Shown piece after piece: positions 10,987 through 22,799 of a stretch of 64,000 bases of DNA. The notes under the pieces were generated by a model. The model made no database searches. It was not told the DNA's origin and saw only the letters and a program-made list of their open reading frames with translations. The translations under genes and the position numbers were made by a program. The DNA comes from Haemaphysalis longicornis (Eukaryota > Arthropoda > Arachnida > Ixodida > Ixodidae): the NCBI GenBank assembly GCA_013339765.2, contig CM023457.1:28478909-28542908 (forward strand), given 5' to 3'. Position 1 is the first letter of the stretch. Every line of letters starts with the position of its first letter.

Positions 10987-12934
10987 CAAAAGACTAGCGA
11001 ACAAGCCAAGAACAAAGGTTTACAACTTACGAACCAATAACTAAGAAACAAGACTGAGCACGTTAAGGTAAACTGTACTCATCGATACATTATAGTGTGA
11101 CAACTTTGACAAGTTCACTGCTCTCCAAATAGCTTTCACAAGAATTACAATTTTTAAATGCTTACATCAATACGAATAACACATACCTGCTTGTAACAGC
11201 AGGTGAAGCAAAAATCGTGTATGCTTGCTAAGCATCCCTTCAGTCCCATTATAATTTTCGCCTTCCGAAAAGCAAATTAGAGTGGTTGAAAAACTCCATG
11301 CACCATCTGCAAACTTCGCGAACCAGTTACATACTATATAATAAATGACTTACCGGCCCGAAGACCTTCGTTTCCACTTGAAGGAGGCAGCAACACGAAC
11401 AAGACCACCAACCATTCGTTGGACAAGGAAAGTCATTGCGCGTTGGGAAAGTCTCTCTTTCTCGCTTCTTGAAAAATTTCAACGAATACGTATTTAAACG
11501 TTTCAACAATATCCAGTAATTTCTTAACAAATTACGAAACGGAACGTTCTACGTGCCTCAATTCACAAAAACTAGCACACGAAGAGCGAACTTTAGTTGC
11601 GGGAGTGTCCACGCAGACTTGGAGCAGCAGTGCGTCTGAAGCCCGATGCAACGACCGCGGGGCGAGTGCGGCGCGAAGTGCTGAGGCAGGGACAACTGAA
11701 CGCTCCAATGCGATGCAGGCGCCCCTTATTGAACGGCGGAGACCTCGAGATGTAAAAGACTAAACGGAGCGAACGGACTATGATGTATGTGAACAGTTCA
11801 CCATCCAGCTTTGATAGCTCCGCTCTTTAGGACACGGTAATGTTATACTGTGCAACATAAAGATTATCAACGAATCAACTAATTAATTAAAATTAATTAC
11901 TTTAATAAGTAAATAAATAAATAATTATTTGAAATCGATTGATTGATCGATCGATCGGCACACTTCACCCCCATGAAAAGAAGAAATGAAGGATGACCTA
12001 CTGACAACTTCTAATTCACTAAACTGGAAACGGATGCCAGGAGAGCTAACATTTCTTTGACCCGATAATAGAACACTTCTGTCACCTAAAAATTTCCAGT
12101 TTCGTAGCATGAAATCTCAATATATGAAGTAGAGGAACTTAACACACGAACACAATTGCGGTACACGGGTTGAGTGATCGACAAAAACATATCAATTAAC
12201 CTGGAAAAAAATCTAAGGATGCATCTTTTCCACCCCCGAAAATGACTTGAGTGCCTAAAAATCTAGAAACGGAAATAAAATGTGGGTAAATCTGCGCTGA
12301 ACTCCAGTCATCACCCGGTAGAGTAAAAAAAAATTCAAAGCCATTTCGGATAGGTAACCCGCTCAGAAAAATCGCACAAGCCAACGACATGTCATTTTGA
12401 CCAGAACCAAGGTTTTCTACAAAGAGAAATATAACACGAAGACTTGGAATTCACTTGACGTTGAAAGCAGGTTCTTGGCAATACACTTTCAGTGATAAAA
12501 TTTGCTCTGAAAATCGGAATTTAATTTTACCTTTAGCAGTAGCACTGGAGCCTTTTTTTAGAAGCACGGTAACGGTTGACGACAGCGCTGGAGTTGTTTT
12601 TTTTTGTTTACTGTGCGTGCCGAGGACGCTCAAAGGTGGCCCAGAGGCACGCGCTCAAGAGCGCTCGGAATTTTCTCGGTACTCTTCCTGCAACGGTACT
12701 GCACCTTTGCGGAGGGCCACAGGCCCTAACTCTCGTTTATTCGTATCATATAATAAAGTTTCACTCCTCCCCCCTCTCCTCTCCTCCTCCTCCTGCAACG
12801 GTGAACGTACCGCAAGGAACAACAGCTCCGCTGTTAATTCCCGGCTGGGAAGGGACCTGCACCCACGAATTGGTGATGGCACGAAATTGACTTCACCACT
12901 AGTCTACGCTGACGCCACGTGGTGCGCAGCTGTC
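10985..12934. other. No gene recognised
   Basis: AT-rich to about 12.4 kb, including an AATTAATTAA patch near 11880 and a GATC/GATT patch near 11940. From 12.6 kb the sequence turns GC- and CT-rich. The long plus-strand frame at 12455-13063 runs from AT-rich sequence into a repeat arm and has no motif; I treat it as chance. A TAATAAAG signal near 12750 is isolated. Confidence 0.45.
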
Positions 12935-13655
12935 GAGGTGCACCCGGCGGCAAAAGGAGTCGGGGCACACGAGCGCGTGGCGAAATTCATCGCCGCGCCA
13001 TCTGAAGTTGCACTTCTGGTGTGGAGACACCGATGTGCGCCTGCACGTCGAACCCCTTTTTAAATGCAGAGCATTTCTATAACTCACGATGTCACCCGTG
13101 CGTCGGCGTCCGCAGCAGCCAGCCTTCCCTCCTCTCTCTCAACAGCAGCTGGGCGCGCATGCGTCGTAGTCAGCCCGTTCGCCCGTCGCGGTCTCGGCGT
13201 AACAGGTGCTGATAGCAGCATTCACTACGCGGTGGGGCGTGGAAGGGCGCGCGCTGCTTGCGCTTGCGCGCTCTCCCCCCCGTACTGCTCTCCCTCTACT
13301 GCGCGCGCTGCTAATATAGCGGCTAGCAGTCGCTTGTGTTTCAGTCACTGCGTTGCTCCTTCCTTCCTTGGTTGACGCTCGTGCCCAGCGGCGTTTACTG
13401 CGTGTCTGCTACTAGCATCACGGAAGAAGCGATGGAAGCAACACTGCCTTCAAAACTAAACGTTAACGCCCCACCCCCTATGCGACGCATTTACTCGAGT
13501 CCCCCTCGCGGGAAGGCGAGGGAATTTTTTTTCTTCACTTCAAGAGGCAAAGCTGATAGCATTGAGCGCTTGGCGCTAGGGGTAACTTTTTATGCTTATG
13601 CCGAACACGTCTCGCTGGCACGCGGTTCAGCGGCGAACGACGAGGGCGAAGCGTG
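12935..13655 (+). mobile_element. GC-rich dispersed repeat, copy 1
   Basis: The 5' arm (12935-13045) matches the reverse complement of 14768-14877, sharing CACCCGGCGGCAAAA, GAGCGCGTGGC and a GATGTGCGC block in the same order. A second block (about 13532-13608, with AAAGCTGA and a (T)AGGGGT core) matches the reverse complement of about 14655-14740. Between them, 13061-13105 carries the palindromic AAATGCAGAGCATTT and a following block that recurs at 45961-46010. The family is unnamed here, and no transposase is visible. Confidence 0.5.
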
Positions 13656-14104
13656 CTTTGCTCTATTTTCCTGGCTCTGATAAAGGACGCATTGCAACGA
13701 GGTTTCGATAGCTTAGCTTTAAAGGCGATAGCGTTTGTTTGGCTACCCAACGCTAAACTTTTGGTCTGTGTCTGTGTCAATCATTTGAACGTGCATTGCA
13801 GCCTCTTGCTATTTGCTCCTCTTTTGTCAAACCTACGACCACGCCGATCTCTGCTCGCGTTTTTTTCCCGTCAGTACCTGCTTTAGTACTTGTGCAAGGT
13901 GGTTTCTCACGACAGTTTATTCAAATAATCTGTTTCTGGCCTCAATTCCTTTCCGTTTGAGTGTTCTGATTTTAGTTACCAACCAACTGAATGTTTTAAG
14001 CAAAAAATTACACATCTTCCCACGTGGGAACCATGAGGGGATGCAAAGCCGTGGAGTAGTAGAGTATTAATTGGTTGTTAGAGTAAAGACACGTGAAGTA
14101 GCGT

Positions 14105-14480
14105 ATTAAATACCTTCTTTATTTATAGAGTAGTGGGGAACGTTTTGCGGCTTCTCGTTCTCGAAGCGAGGATCCGCTGTTCGACGCTGGCGTTTCGAAG
14201 CGCTGTTCGACTCGCCGCGCTCAAAGCGGCTTCCGTTTCGAAGCGAGGAACGTTCGACGTTCGGCGTCGCGAGCTCTCCTCTGTGCAGCCTTGTCTTCGG
14301 AGGCACGAGACGAGCCGAGCGGCGAGGAGGGGAGCGGCGTCATCACAGCTGGTTAGGGCTCCTGGAGCGATAGTGTTGCCGGTGTCTTCCTGAGCCTGCA
14401 CGAGACGAGCCTAGCGGCGAGCAGGAGAGCGGCGTTATCACTTCTGGCGTGGAGCAGGGGCACGGGGAGGAGAGGTGCAG
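14105..14480. repeat. GC-rich segment with internal short repeats
   Basis: Recurring motifs include GCACGAGACGAGCC (near 14300 and 14400), the flanking AGCGGCGAGNAGG and GGAGCGGCGT, and repeated TTCGAAGCG blocks near 14164-14245. Both strands are open for about 90 codons because of base composition. These are not called as genes. Confidence 0.45.
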
Positions 14481-14880
14481 ACGCCGGAACGACGGAGGGT
14501 CGACTTAAGAGATGCTTTGCATCTAAATACAAACACGCGATGGGATATATGTGGTACAAGATCGTTAACGAGTCGTGCAAGACATGTTGTGTGTTGGATC
14601 GGGCGCAGAGCGAGCAACGCACACTCTACCCTCGCCGTCCGCCGCCGATGCGTGCGCGGGCGAGGAATGTTGGCAAAGAAAGTGACCCCTACGGCCAAAC
14701 GCTGAATGTGGTCAGCTTTACTGCTTGGAGAGAAAGAAAAGACAGGGTAGCGAGCGTGGTTGGACGCGCACGCGCACATGGACGTCTCCGACACAGAAGT
14801 ACAACGTCAGATGTCCGCCGCGATGCATTTTGCCACGCGCTCGCGTGCCACGCCTTATTTTGCCGCCCGGTGTACTTTAA
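14480..14880 (-). mobile_element. GC-rich dispersed repeat, copy 2 (inverted)
   Basis: Reverse-orientation relative of 12935-13655. The outermost 110 bp (14768-14877) pair with 12935-13045. The inner end near 14510-14525 carries the palindrome AGATGCTTTGCATCT, a relative of AAATGCAGAGCATTT in copy 1. The two copies could be independent insertions or the ends of one roughly 1.95-kb element. Their inner blocks are also homologous, which favours two copies. Confidence 0.45.
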
Positions 14881-15330
14881 ATATTCCCACAGCGATATTT
14901 AAGCGTACTCCACTAAATTTCACGTGTAGATCGTAGTCTATTTACAGTGTGGCTGCGGCTAGAGTGCCGTCCGACTGAAATATAAGCCCTTCACTAAAGC
15001 CACGTCCACCGGCGTTTCGGAAAAAGATATGCCGTGTCAGGCAAGTACCTCGCTCTCCCTAACGTAACGTTACCTAGCACACCAAAACAACAGAAAGCAA
15101 TGATTTAAAATCCCGGAAATTAGCCTAAGCCATTGAAGGGCCAGACAACCGATTCCTGTGAAGAGCATATTTTCTACCTAACATGAAAGCCCTCATTTTG
15201 TATACTAAAGTAACCAAAAAAAATTTCCAAATAAATTAGAGGGAATATTTTAATCTGTCACTAAACTTTCCGAAGTGTGGAAGGCGGTTCCATGAAGTGT
15301 CTAAATGTGACGTTATCGTACCCAGCGAGA
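14881..15330. other. No gene recognised
   Basis: No reading frame or repeat structure stands out here. Confidence 0.5.
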
Positions 15331-15780
15331 GCTAGAGAGAGAGAGAGAGAGAGAGAAAGGGGGTTAACCGTTTATTGATGGAAAGAAACCGGCACGTATT
15401 GAAGCTTTAAGGAGGCGGCCTCAGTCCAAGATGTATTGAGCTCGGGAGACATCTACAGCCCTTTGGCCCAGCCGAAGCTGGCCGTCCAGCCCGGTGCTCG
15501 CCAAAGCGCTCTCCTAAAGCTTTGTAGTAGAAAAATGCAGGTTGTAGGAAATCAGTGGTGATTGGCCATACCCGCCTACGATATGAGGTAGACTTCCAGG
15601 TTCTCCGCAAAATCGGCAAAGCGGGAGAGAGAGAGTGTGTGTGTGTGTGTAAATGTTTATTAGAAAGGAGAAAAGGTCGGCCTGATAAATTGATCTTGGG
15701 CCTGCTACTTCCCTCTGGGGGGAGGGTACTGGGGACAGAAACAGAAAGGAATGAATACGGGAGGCACGGCAAGTGACAAT
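15331..15780 (-). repeat. Retroelement 3'-tail-like segments with (GA)n and (GT)n
   Basis: A (GA)n tract (15331-15356) is followed by GGTTAACCGTTTATTGATGG. At 15630-15660 a GA/GT tract is followed by AAATGTTTATTAGAAAGG. In reverse complement each is a polyadenylation-like AATAAAC near a CT/CA tail, the pattern of non-LTR retroelement 3' ends on the minus strand. Which element each tail belongs to cannot be decided. Confidence 0.4.
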
Positions 15781-15962
15781 GAAAGCGACAAATGAACTAT
15801 CTACAAGCAGTAAAACCAATAAACGTCGCACATACAATGGGGCGCTGAATCAGATGACTACAGTTCACTTTTGAGCACATGACTATCGTCCGTGAAAAAG
15901 AAAAAAAAACTACTGAGACATTATTTCGCAGCCTGTATCAAATTATGTCGCAACCTTAGAGC

Positions 15963-16301
15963 CTAAGATCCAGCGAAGGAGTCACCAAGAAAGTAAGCAG
16001 GGCTTTTAACGGCTAGGCTTTGTTTCCTGTCGTCAGCCCACGTGCCCAAAACCTTTTGTTCGGACAGAGGGCGAGTGTCCAAGCGTAGTAATGCGGTCTC
16101 AAGGTTCTTTCGCTCACTAGAGTGCTTTGGACAAGCGCTAAGCAAATGTTCGATAGTCTCAGGACAACCGCACAGGAGACATTCTGGGCGGTCCTCTCGT
16201 CCGATTGTGTGAAGATACTTCCGTGTCAATGCCACTCCAAGACGCAGCCTGTGTAGCAATGTCTCTTGACTTCGGCGAAGACGAGGAGCTGACTGAGCCA
16301 A
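15963..16301 (-). pseudogene. Non-LTR retrotransposon ORF2 C-terminus (I/R1-like), 5'-truncated
   Basis: Minus-strand frame of 112 codons. A conserved block LLHRLRLGVALTRKYLH is followed by the zinc-binding signature C-L-L-C-G-C-P-E-T-I-E-H-L-L-S-A-C (residues about 41-57), a CX2CX7HX4C arrangement. This is the C-terminal cysteine/histidine motif found downstream of the reverse transcriptase or RNase H domain in LINEs of the I/R1/Jockey groups. The frame closes at a stop shortly after the motif, as expected for the end of ORF2. The reverse transcriptase core (YADD box) is not recognisable upstream, up to about 16.7 kb on this strand, so the copy is 5'-truncated or too decayed. The 3' tail would lie at lower coordinates. 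Confidence 0.7.
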
Positions 16302-16720
16302 GACTTGCGCTCGGATCGAGCTTGTGAAGGCGTTCAGTGTCGATTCATGCGGTCCGATGAATGCAAGGCTGCAGCTTGTTTACGTGCTCGGTAGAGTATC
16401 GCGTTAGCATCCTGCCTTGTGATCGGTAGAACGGCAAAGCGGGGTTTCCTGAGTTAAAAAGGTGGAGCCGGGTAGGAAGGGGGAGTGTATTTTTCTGGAG
16501 AGCCCGTAAATGTCGTTCGTGCTCTCGGGGTGGAGATTTGTCTGGGGGAACAAGTGTCTGACGCGACAATCTACAGTGCTGTGTGATTGATGCCCGCGTA
16601 GGATGGCAAGGGCTGCGTGCGCTCGGGTTCGGCAACGCTTCTCTCGTTCGTATGCTCGTTCGGTCAATTCTTGAACGATGGCGGTCAGACAAGTAGCTCA
16701 ATCTGTTTCCATTCATGATT
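16302..16720 (-). pseudogene. Probable decayed continuation of the LINE ORF2
   Basis: Two overlapping minus-strand frames (16345-16716 and 16404-16667) lie directly upstream of the zinc-motif fragment in its coding direction. They look protein-like but do not connect in one frame to 15963-16301. I read them as frameshifted ORF2 sequence, with no diagnostic motif to prove it. Confidence 0.35.
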
Positions 16721-17755
16721 CAAAAACAGCATAAGGGAGTAGGAAATGCAACTTGTTGTTATTGTTTCATGTGGGGACAAGTTTTTTAAGTGCCTTTTTT
16801 CATCTCACGTATACGGGTAAAAGCATGTTGTTACGCAGATCACTGCCATGGTTGCCAGCATTGCCTTTTGGCCGCCTGCTTGAGGCTGGTAGATCGAAAA
16901 ATGCCGGTTCCAAACGTCGTGGCACCCCACAAGGAAAACCATTTCGGTTCAAGGTGTTTCGAATGATGCTCTTTTATTTAGGATAGAAAGCTTACACTGC
17001 ACAAGACTCCGTTGTCATTCCCGAACTCGAAAAACCACCCTTGGTATCAGCTAGACAAGACGGAAGCTTTAACTGCGCCCCGGTTCGGCCTGGTCTTAAA
17101 AATTCGAATGAGGTCGGACGCCACTCTAGGCACGGTGTTACAGTATTCAGAGCATAATATACGTATTTGCAGACACTGTTCAAGCACAGCAGCAGACCAC
17201 TACTACGCGATTGCCAGAGCGTCAACCTCTTCCCCGTCTTCTCAAAGACGAGCTACCCCTAACCAGACCGAGATAACGCGTCTTCTTCTCCCATTCTGCA
17301 AGATACACTCAAGCACTCCGGCGACAATACGAACGAGGGGGGGAGGGGGGTCCTTAGAGGATAAAACAGTTCTTGGGGCGCTTAAGTCTGCTTAGGCGCT
17401 TTGAATACGAAAACATGCGACACAGTGACTTTAGAGCTCATCGCGTGCGTCATTGGCTGGTTTCATGAAGCTACCGTAATACTGATTCGTAGCTTCTAAT
17501 TACGCATTTTCTTATAATCTGCTATATGGTAACTAATGATGGCGACAAAGGGAAAGCGATGAGGCGCCCACACAGTCTAGCAGCAAAGAAGTCTCTGATA
17601 AGTATCGTCTGGGGAACCTGACGCTTTCGCATTTCAAGCATGGAAACCAATTGAAGTGCCTTGAGAAATTTTTTTTCTCGAGCAAAGCAGCAACTTTCGT
17701 TCAACACTCTCCATTATTGCGTTAAAACGCTCGCGACTCTAAATTCTTTTTTCTT
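16721..17755. other. No gene recognised
   Basis: A G-rich run near 17338-17352 is the only compositional oddity. No coding region is supported. Confidence 0.5.
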
Positions 17756-17759
17756 CGTT

Positions 17760-17860
17760 GCATCTAATATGCATCTTATATGCACCTTATAAAATGCATC
17801 TTATACTTTTTATACTAAAAAAATTGCATCTTATACTTCTCCTCCCCCCCCCCCCCCAAA
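17760..17860 (+). repeat. Degenerate TGCATCTTATA tandem repeat followed by poly-C
   Basis: TGCATCTTATA or close variants occur four times between 17768 and 17836, partly separated by A/T runs. A run of about 15 C follows (17843-17857), after CTCCTC. Confidence 0.75.
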
Positions 17861-18095
17861 CCAAAGAATAAACAAAACAAAGTCCGCAAAACAACGTTGA
17901 GATACCAATAAAACAGTGAAAAGGGCCCAATCCTGCACGACGACCTACATCTTTGGGGGGAAAAAAAACTTAAGTAGGAAGTAAAGGCACTTCATCGCTA
18001 TAAGTGTACAAATTTACATCATTAAAGAGAAGAAAAAAAAACAAAAATTAAAAAATTCAGGGGAGCTTGCACTCAAGCGCAAGACTTTAATGGCG

Positions 18096-18258
18096 AAGCT
18101 GTTGTAAGTGAGCACTGACAGACACATAGTTAAGTTTCACTATGATTGTTTGTATGTATAGTTGCGGTGATAGTAATCGTCGTCATACGCATCGAAGAGG
18201 TCGTCCTCTTCTTCGCGGCGAGTGGTGGATGCAAAGTCATCCTCAGCATTCTCGACTT
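18096..18258 (-). repeat. Dispersed repeat, copy 2 of 3, with acidic coding tail
   Basis: Homologue of 5936-6098. On the minus strand it reads AED-FASTTR-EEEDD, then AYDDDYYHRN, and stops at KQS*. That gives a likely natural C-terminus for the protein tail seen at 5.9-6.4 kb. Confidence 0.75.
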
Positions 18259-18346
18259 CCCCCAGCTCAACTGGCGAAGCTTGCACTACGTGCTTGCACT
18301 ACGTTGCACTACTTCGCACTACGTCGCGGCTTCAAACATAGCGAAG

Positions 18347-18500
18347 CTGCAGGATGTCTTTATAACGTGAGCACTGAAGGACACATCACCACACATTTGT
18401 ACAAGTTTGAAATTGTTTATTCCCATTTTCCATGGTTACTTTGCACTGTGGAAGCAGTAGTCATCGTATATGCATTGATATCACCGCGTTCGTCATGCGA
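18347..18500 (-). repeat. Dispersed repeat, copy 3 of 3 (diverged)
   Basis: Keeps GAAGCTGCAGGAT, GTGAGCACTGA-GGACACAT and GTAGTCATCGTATATGCAT in the same order as the other two copies. The acidic coding tail is no longer readable. Confidence 0.55.
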
Positions 18501-18862
18501 ACCATTACATGCGCGGTAGCACTTGCCTACAGCGTTTTTTTTTTTTTTCTAAAGCCGGGGACGCGGCGGTCGCCGCGACTCTCATCGCTTGTTCGTTGCG
18601 TTAGGAAGTCATGCCATCCCCGCAAACTGAGTGCTTTCGTAGCAGATGTAGCTCCTGTTGCAAATATTTACATATTCAAAGTTCAGCAGGCGCCCAAATT
18701 TGCCTCGGACATCTCTGATTGCAAAATTTCCCCAAAACTCAAAATGAGGCGGTAAGCTGAGGCAGCCAGCGCGCAGGCGCTGGAAACCCATCCGCACAGT
18801 CAGCCTTTTCCAGCTCGGGTCAGTGCTGAAAACCGAATCACGCTTTCGGGTCACTCCGTCCA

Positions 18863-19351
18863 GTGTCAGGCCCTTCTAAGCCGAGAAAGACAAAAAACAA
18901 AACAAAACAAAAACAGGAAGCTCGGTATATTTGTCCTGACAACGCCATGGTTCAGACTTCGATTTTCGGAGGGGAAAGAGGAGGAGGACAAAGGGGAGAC
19001 GGGAACTCTCCTGTCGACTCCCTGTCTTTTCGACTAGCTGAACACCTCGATGGCAGCAAGAAAATTTGGAATGCAAAGCGTGGTATTTGTCCGGACAACA
19101 CCCGGCCTCGAACTTCCATTTGCAGAAGAGGAGGGCAGGCAAGCCATCCAAGGCAAGAAAGACTGCCTCTCTGGCTCTCATCCTCGCTGCCTTCGCAGAT
19201 CCCTTGGCTGTATTACAGGGTAATGACACCGGTTTTCATTTATTGCTTCAAGGTAAGAAGAGTCCATCACGTTGCGTATCTCCAGCTACCATCGCAAACC
19301 TGCATTGCAAGCTACGTGGGGTTCGGAGCTCTGTTTACGGGGTGGGGTTAG
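18863..19351 (+). other. Reading frame over a duplicated repeat module; no gene called
   Basis: A 162-codon open plus-strand frame. It contains two diverged copies of one module: 18918-19000 (reads YICPDN...TSIFGG) and 19080-19136 (reads GICPDN...TSICRRGG). The modules align at nucleotide level (GGTATATTTGTCCTGACAAC versus GGTATTTGTCCGGACAACAC). Outside them there is no motif, and a minus-strand frame covers the same ground. I consider it repeat-derived. Confidence 0.35.
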
Positions 19352-19425
19352 CTAAGAGGTGTGGGCAATAGAAGGCTCTGATGGCCAGACCAGATGTTAG
19401 CTGTAATAGATGCACTCGACAAAAG

Positions 19426-19429
<4 letters not shown>

Positions 19430-19463
<34 letters not shown>
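19430..19463. repeat. (CT)n microsatellite
   Basis: About 34 bp of pure CT. Confidence 0.95.
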
Positions 19464-19465
<2 letters not shown>

Positions 19466-19892
19466 AATATTCTGGGTTTCCTCATCGCAAAACAAACATG
19501 GGAGTTTTCCGAGAAACTATTAAAATAATTGAAGTTCGGACTAAATGAAAATTATCAAGAGGTTTGACATTTTATTTTTCTTTCGTCTTATTTTGAGGTT
19601 GCAGACGTGGCTTCGATCCGTTTGCGATTTCCCCCACCAACTGTAGATTTTTCGTGGACGCTGTAAACTCGCGAATTCACTGGGAGACCACATAGCTAGG
19701 TTTCGTTGGTGGCGATTGGTGGTGGTCACCCAGAGAGTACGTCAGTGCGTTTGTGTTCAGTGCGATGTAAGCTTTAGAAATCACACAAAGCATGGCGTTC
19801 TACATTGAAATTTACATAGTAGTTAGCATACGTATGAATAGCTTTAGGCTCCTACGATTTACACACTTTTTAAATGTACATACGTTCCCTAC

Positions 19893-20178
19893 CAGAAGAG
19901 CGAGTGGAGTAGCCAGAGATATTTTTCGGGGGCTGTTATACGCCCCCGGTAAATAAACAAAAAGAAAGGGATCCTGCGCCTTAAAAAGCTTTTGTCGTAT
20001 TTCGGCTGTATAAACCAACGCACTTTTTTGTTTAGATTACAGCATACCGATTCCGTGTGTAAATAGCATATGCGTAAAATAGGCGTGAAAGGAAGGAAAG
20101 AGGTAGGAGTTCTGCGCTCAGAACATTTCGCGGGGTATTTTGGACACCGTAACACCCCCCTGGCAGCGCCCCTGGCAA
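19893..20178. mobile_element. Short element with inverted G/C-run ends (tentative)
   Basis: The left side carries GAGTAGCCAGAGATATTTTT and then CGGGGGCTGTTATACGCCCCCG. The right side ends CCCCCCTGGCAGCGCCCCTGG, whose reverse complement begins CCAGGGGCGCTGCCAGGGGG. This arrangement resembles widespread short arthropod elements with a GTAGCCAG...CGGGGG end. No coding region is needed to explain it. A minus-strand frame of 88 codons inside has no motif. Confidence 0.3.
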
Positions 20179-20179
20179 C

Positions 20180-22285
20180 AGCTCTCGCTTGGTGACATCA
20201 GCCTTATTTATTTTGATTGTAACATTCTTTAAGCAATGTCAGGGACACGTATTTTCAGTCTCGGATTATCTGTAGCTTGCTGCTTTTAAAGACGATAGCC
20301 TTTCTTGGGCTGTTTAAACGCAGTAATTTAGCCCTGTATGTTTGTTTGTGACTCGATTCAGCCACCCGGTCAAAGTAAAACAGAAGCTGCGCTTTGGTCA
20401 TTTATAGCCACCGCCAAATCTAACGGCTTATTCCGGTATCAATATTCATGCGTGCCAACATTGTTGAACAAGAACAAGAGAATACGCAAATATAAGACAG
20501 AAAAACAGTACATAAGTGATCTATGAAGTGTTCATTTATTAAAAGGTCATAGATGCTTGGTTTTTGCGATAGCAAATGAAATGCTACATCAACTGCAAAA
20601 AAAAAAAAAAAATTCACTCCGTCGCCTGTTGTTGCCCGCTCTACAATAGCTTCTGGGAGGACTTTATGAAATCAAACGGCAACAGTACCGAAAGGCTCCA
20701 CTAGATAGGTTCTACGTTGCGTTTGGAACGTTCGTGGAGTAAGGCAACGTGGTTCTATAAACGTTGGAGTATGGTGCCTCGATTCACGCGAGTCTCCCCC
20801 GTACGTCATCGCTTCCATCGAGGCACTCGACGTGTACGAGTGGAACGCGGTTAATTTAAATTGACTTGAGCAGACCTCTAGCATGTTATCTTGAGAGGTA
20901 CGAGACGTAGAGGAACAGCATTAAAGTGAGCGGGAAGGAGAAGGCAGGTATTTACTTAGCAGGGGCGCCACCCGACTTTTGTCTTTCGTTTATGTTTGCA
21001 ACGAAATGAGCAGACACGGGGCCAATTTTTTTTCTATACGTCACCGGGGGGTAGGAGCGTTGTCAAAGTGCACTGCTGCATCTTTTTCTCCAACCTCCTC
21101 CTCTACTTTCACATTGAATAATATATTAATCTTAATGTGAATAGGATATGCCGTCGGCTAACAAGAAAGACCTGGGCGTCCTATCTGCATATTGTACTGC
21201 GGGAAAATTAGGCCTAACGACGCGCAGTACACTTCCCCAGCCCTCGCAGAATCGAAAGCTTCCCAACGTTAACAGGTTTGTGGGAGGGTCGAAACAAAAT
21301 TTACTCAAAGTTTATTTACTTAGGGGCCGATGCAAACAATACCGTGGAGAATCATAACGTTCACAACATTGGGCAGAATTCGTAGAGACTCTGAGGTTAG
21401 AGACATCCTTGATGAATGTTTCGCGCAAACAAAAGAGAGCCCCACGTGATAAGTATAGTTAGCAGCATCACGACAACAATCTACTTCAATGAGAACTCGG
21501 CAACAACAAGCACCAAAGAGGCGATCAGACCACGTTCTCATTGTATTTGCTTTGTTTTCAGATTTTCTCCTTTTTTAGTATTGCCTCACTACAGACGCCT
21601 GGAAATTCATTAATTAAATATTAACGTTTCCCTACCCTTCGATCCTACCAATGCAAGTTTTAAAGCAAAAAATACATGGTAAAACGACAGTACCGTGTTG
21701 CCTTAACTGGGCTCAAGTCCCATTCAGCGATGAAAGCTTCTCGGCGAATGCAGTCGAAGGCATGGGCTTGATTGAAGAGCTGTCCCTGACCTGGTCCCAC
21801 TTCAATTAAAAGTTCAAAGCCTCTCCTCGGCTTCAAAGTTGACCGCGGACATCAGAACGATTACCTTCTAAAGCTGCGTCGACCGTTATCCTTCGACCGC
21901 TTGAAAGATCCCCGGTTTTTGAAGGGGCTTGGGCTCAGGGTTCGAAGCCGTATTACGACGTTAAATGATGTTCACGTGCATTGGTGTTGTCGTGTTCCAT
22001 GTGCCCCCCCCCCCCCTCCGAGATGTACCCCGACGTAGAACTCGAGTCCCCAAACGTAGATAGCCAAAAAAAGAAAAGAATACCAGCTTCAGGGGTCCGT
22101 AGTGGGCAAGAGCCATTGAGTTGTTTTGACGGAAACCTGGTTCTAATGAAAGAACGCGGACGGTTGAAACGGCATTTAACAGAACAATGAACCGGCACCG
22201 GTCGTTGGAACGCAGAGATCGTCTTGTGAAAATGTAGCGTTCTATTTTGGATGGCAATGCCGCCTGAAGTTTTTGCTTTATTATT
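20180..22285. other. No gene recognised
   Basis: Contains an A16 run near 20597-20612 and a C-run near 22003-22017. Reading frames across the C-run are compositional. No gene is supported. Confidence 0.5.
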
Positions 22286-22287
22286 GA

Positions 22288-22372
22288 TTAGACGGCGTTA
22301 GTGCATCTAGCGGTAGGACACGGCTGGAAAGCAAGACTCCGAACTGTGGGTTCACTAATCTGAATAACCGGT
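22288..22372 (+). repeat. tRNA-like SINE head (degenerate)
   Basis: GCGTTAGTGCATCTAGCGGT resembles a tRNA 5' half with A box. GTGGGTTCACTAATCTGA about 40 bp on resembles a B box with the invariant GGTTC. The anticodon arm does not pair cleanly, so this is a tRNA-derived relic rather than a gene. Confidence 0.3.
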
Positions 22373-22722
22373 TACATGAAGCACGAGATGTGACACTTGC
22401 TACAGTGGGTCAGCGTTCAAAAACATCGTGCTCTCGCGCACCAAGTTGCGGGTTTGAGGCTAGAACAATTAAAAGTTAACTAGGCACTGAAACTTGCCTC
22501 CAAGAATGTTAGTGCACAAATTTGTACCGCAGCTCTCTGCTACGTAAGGCTCCGTCGCGTGGGCGCAACCTCAAAAAGTAAAACAATCCGAACTTTAAAG
22601 CGTACGGTTTCTGCCATAATGAAGATGAGTTCGTGCGTGCTCTAATCATGAATGGCAAGCACGCAAGCTATAATCAAACTCTAATCAAGCTATGGCAAGC
22701 TTTAATCTAAATGGCAAACTCG

Positions 22723-22790
22723 CACACACACACTCACACACGCACGCGCGCACGCATGCACACACCCACGAAAGCACACACGAACGCACG
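22723..22790. repeat. CA/CG-rich microsatellite
   Basis: Repeats of CACACA, CGCACG and CACACG give artefactual His/Thr-rich frames on the plus strand and Cys/Val-rich frames on the minus strand. Confidence 0.85.
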
Positions 22791-22799
22791 TCTTTTTTA

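Noticed and set aside
12455..13063. 202-codon plus-strand frame as a gene
   Set aside because: It runs from AT-rich sequence through a CT-rich stretch into a dispersed repeat arm, has no motif, and changes composition three times.
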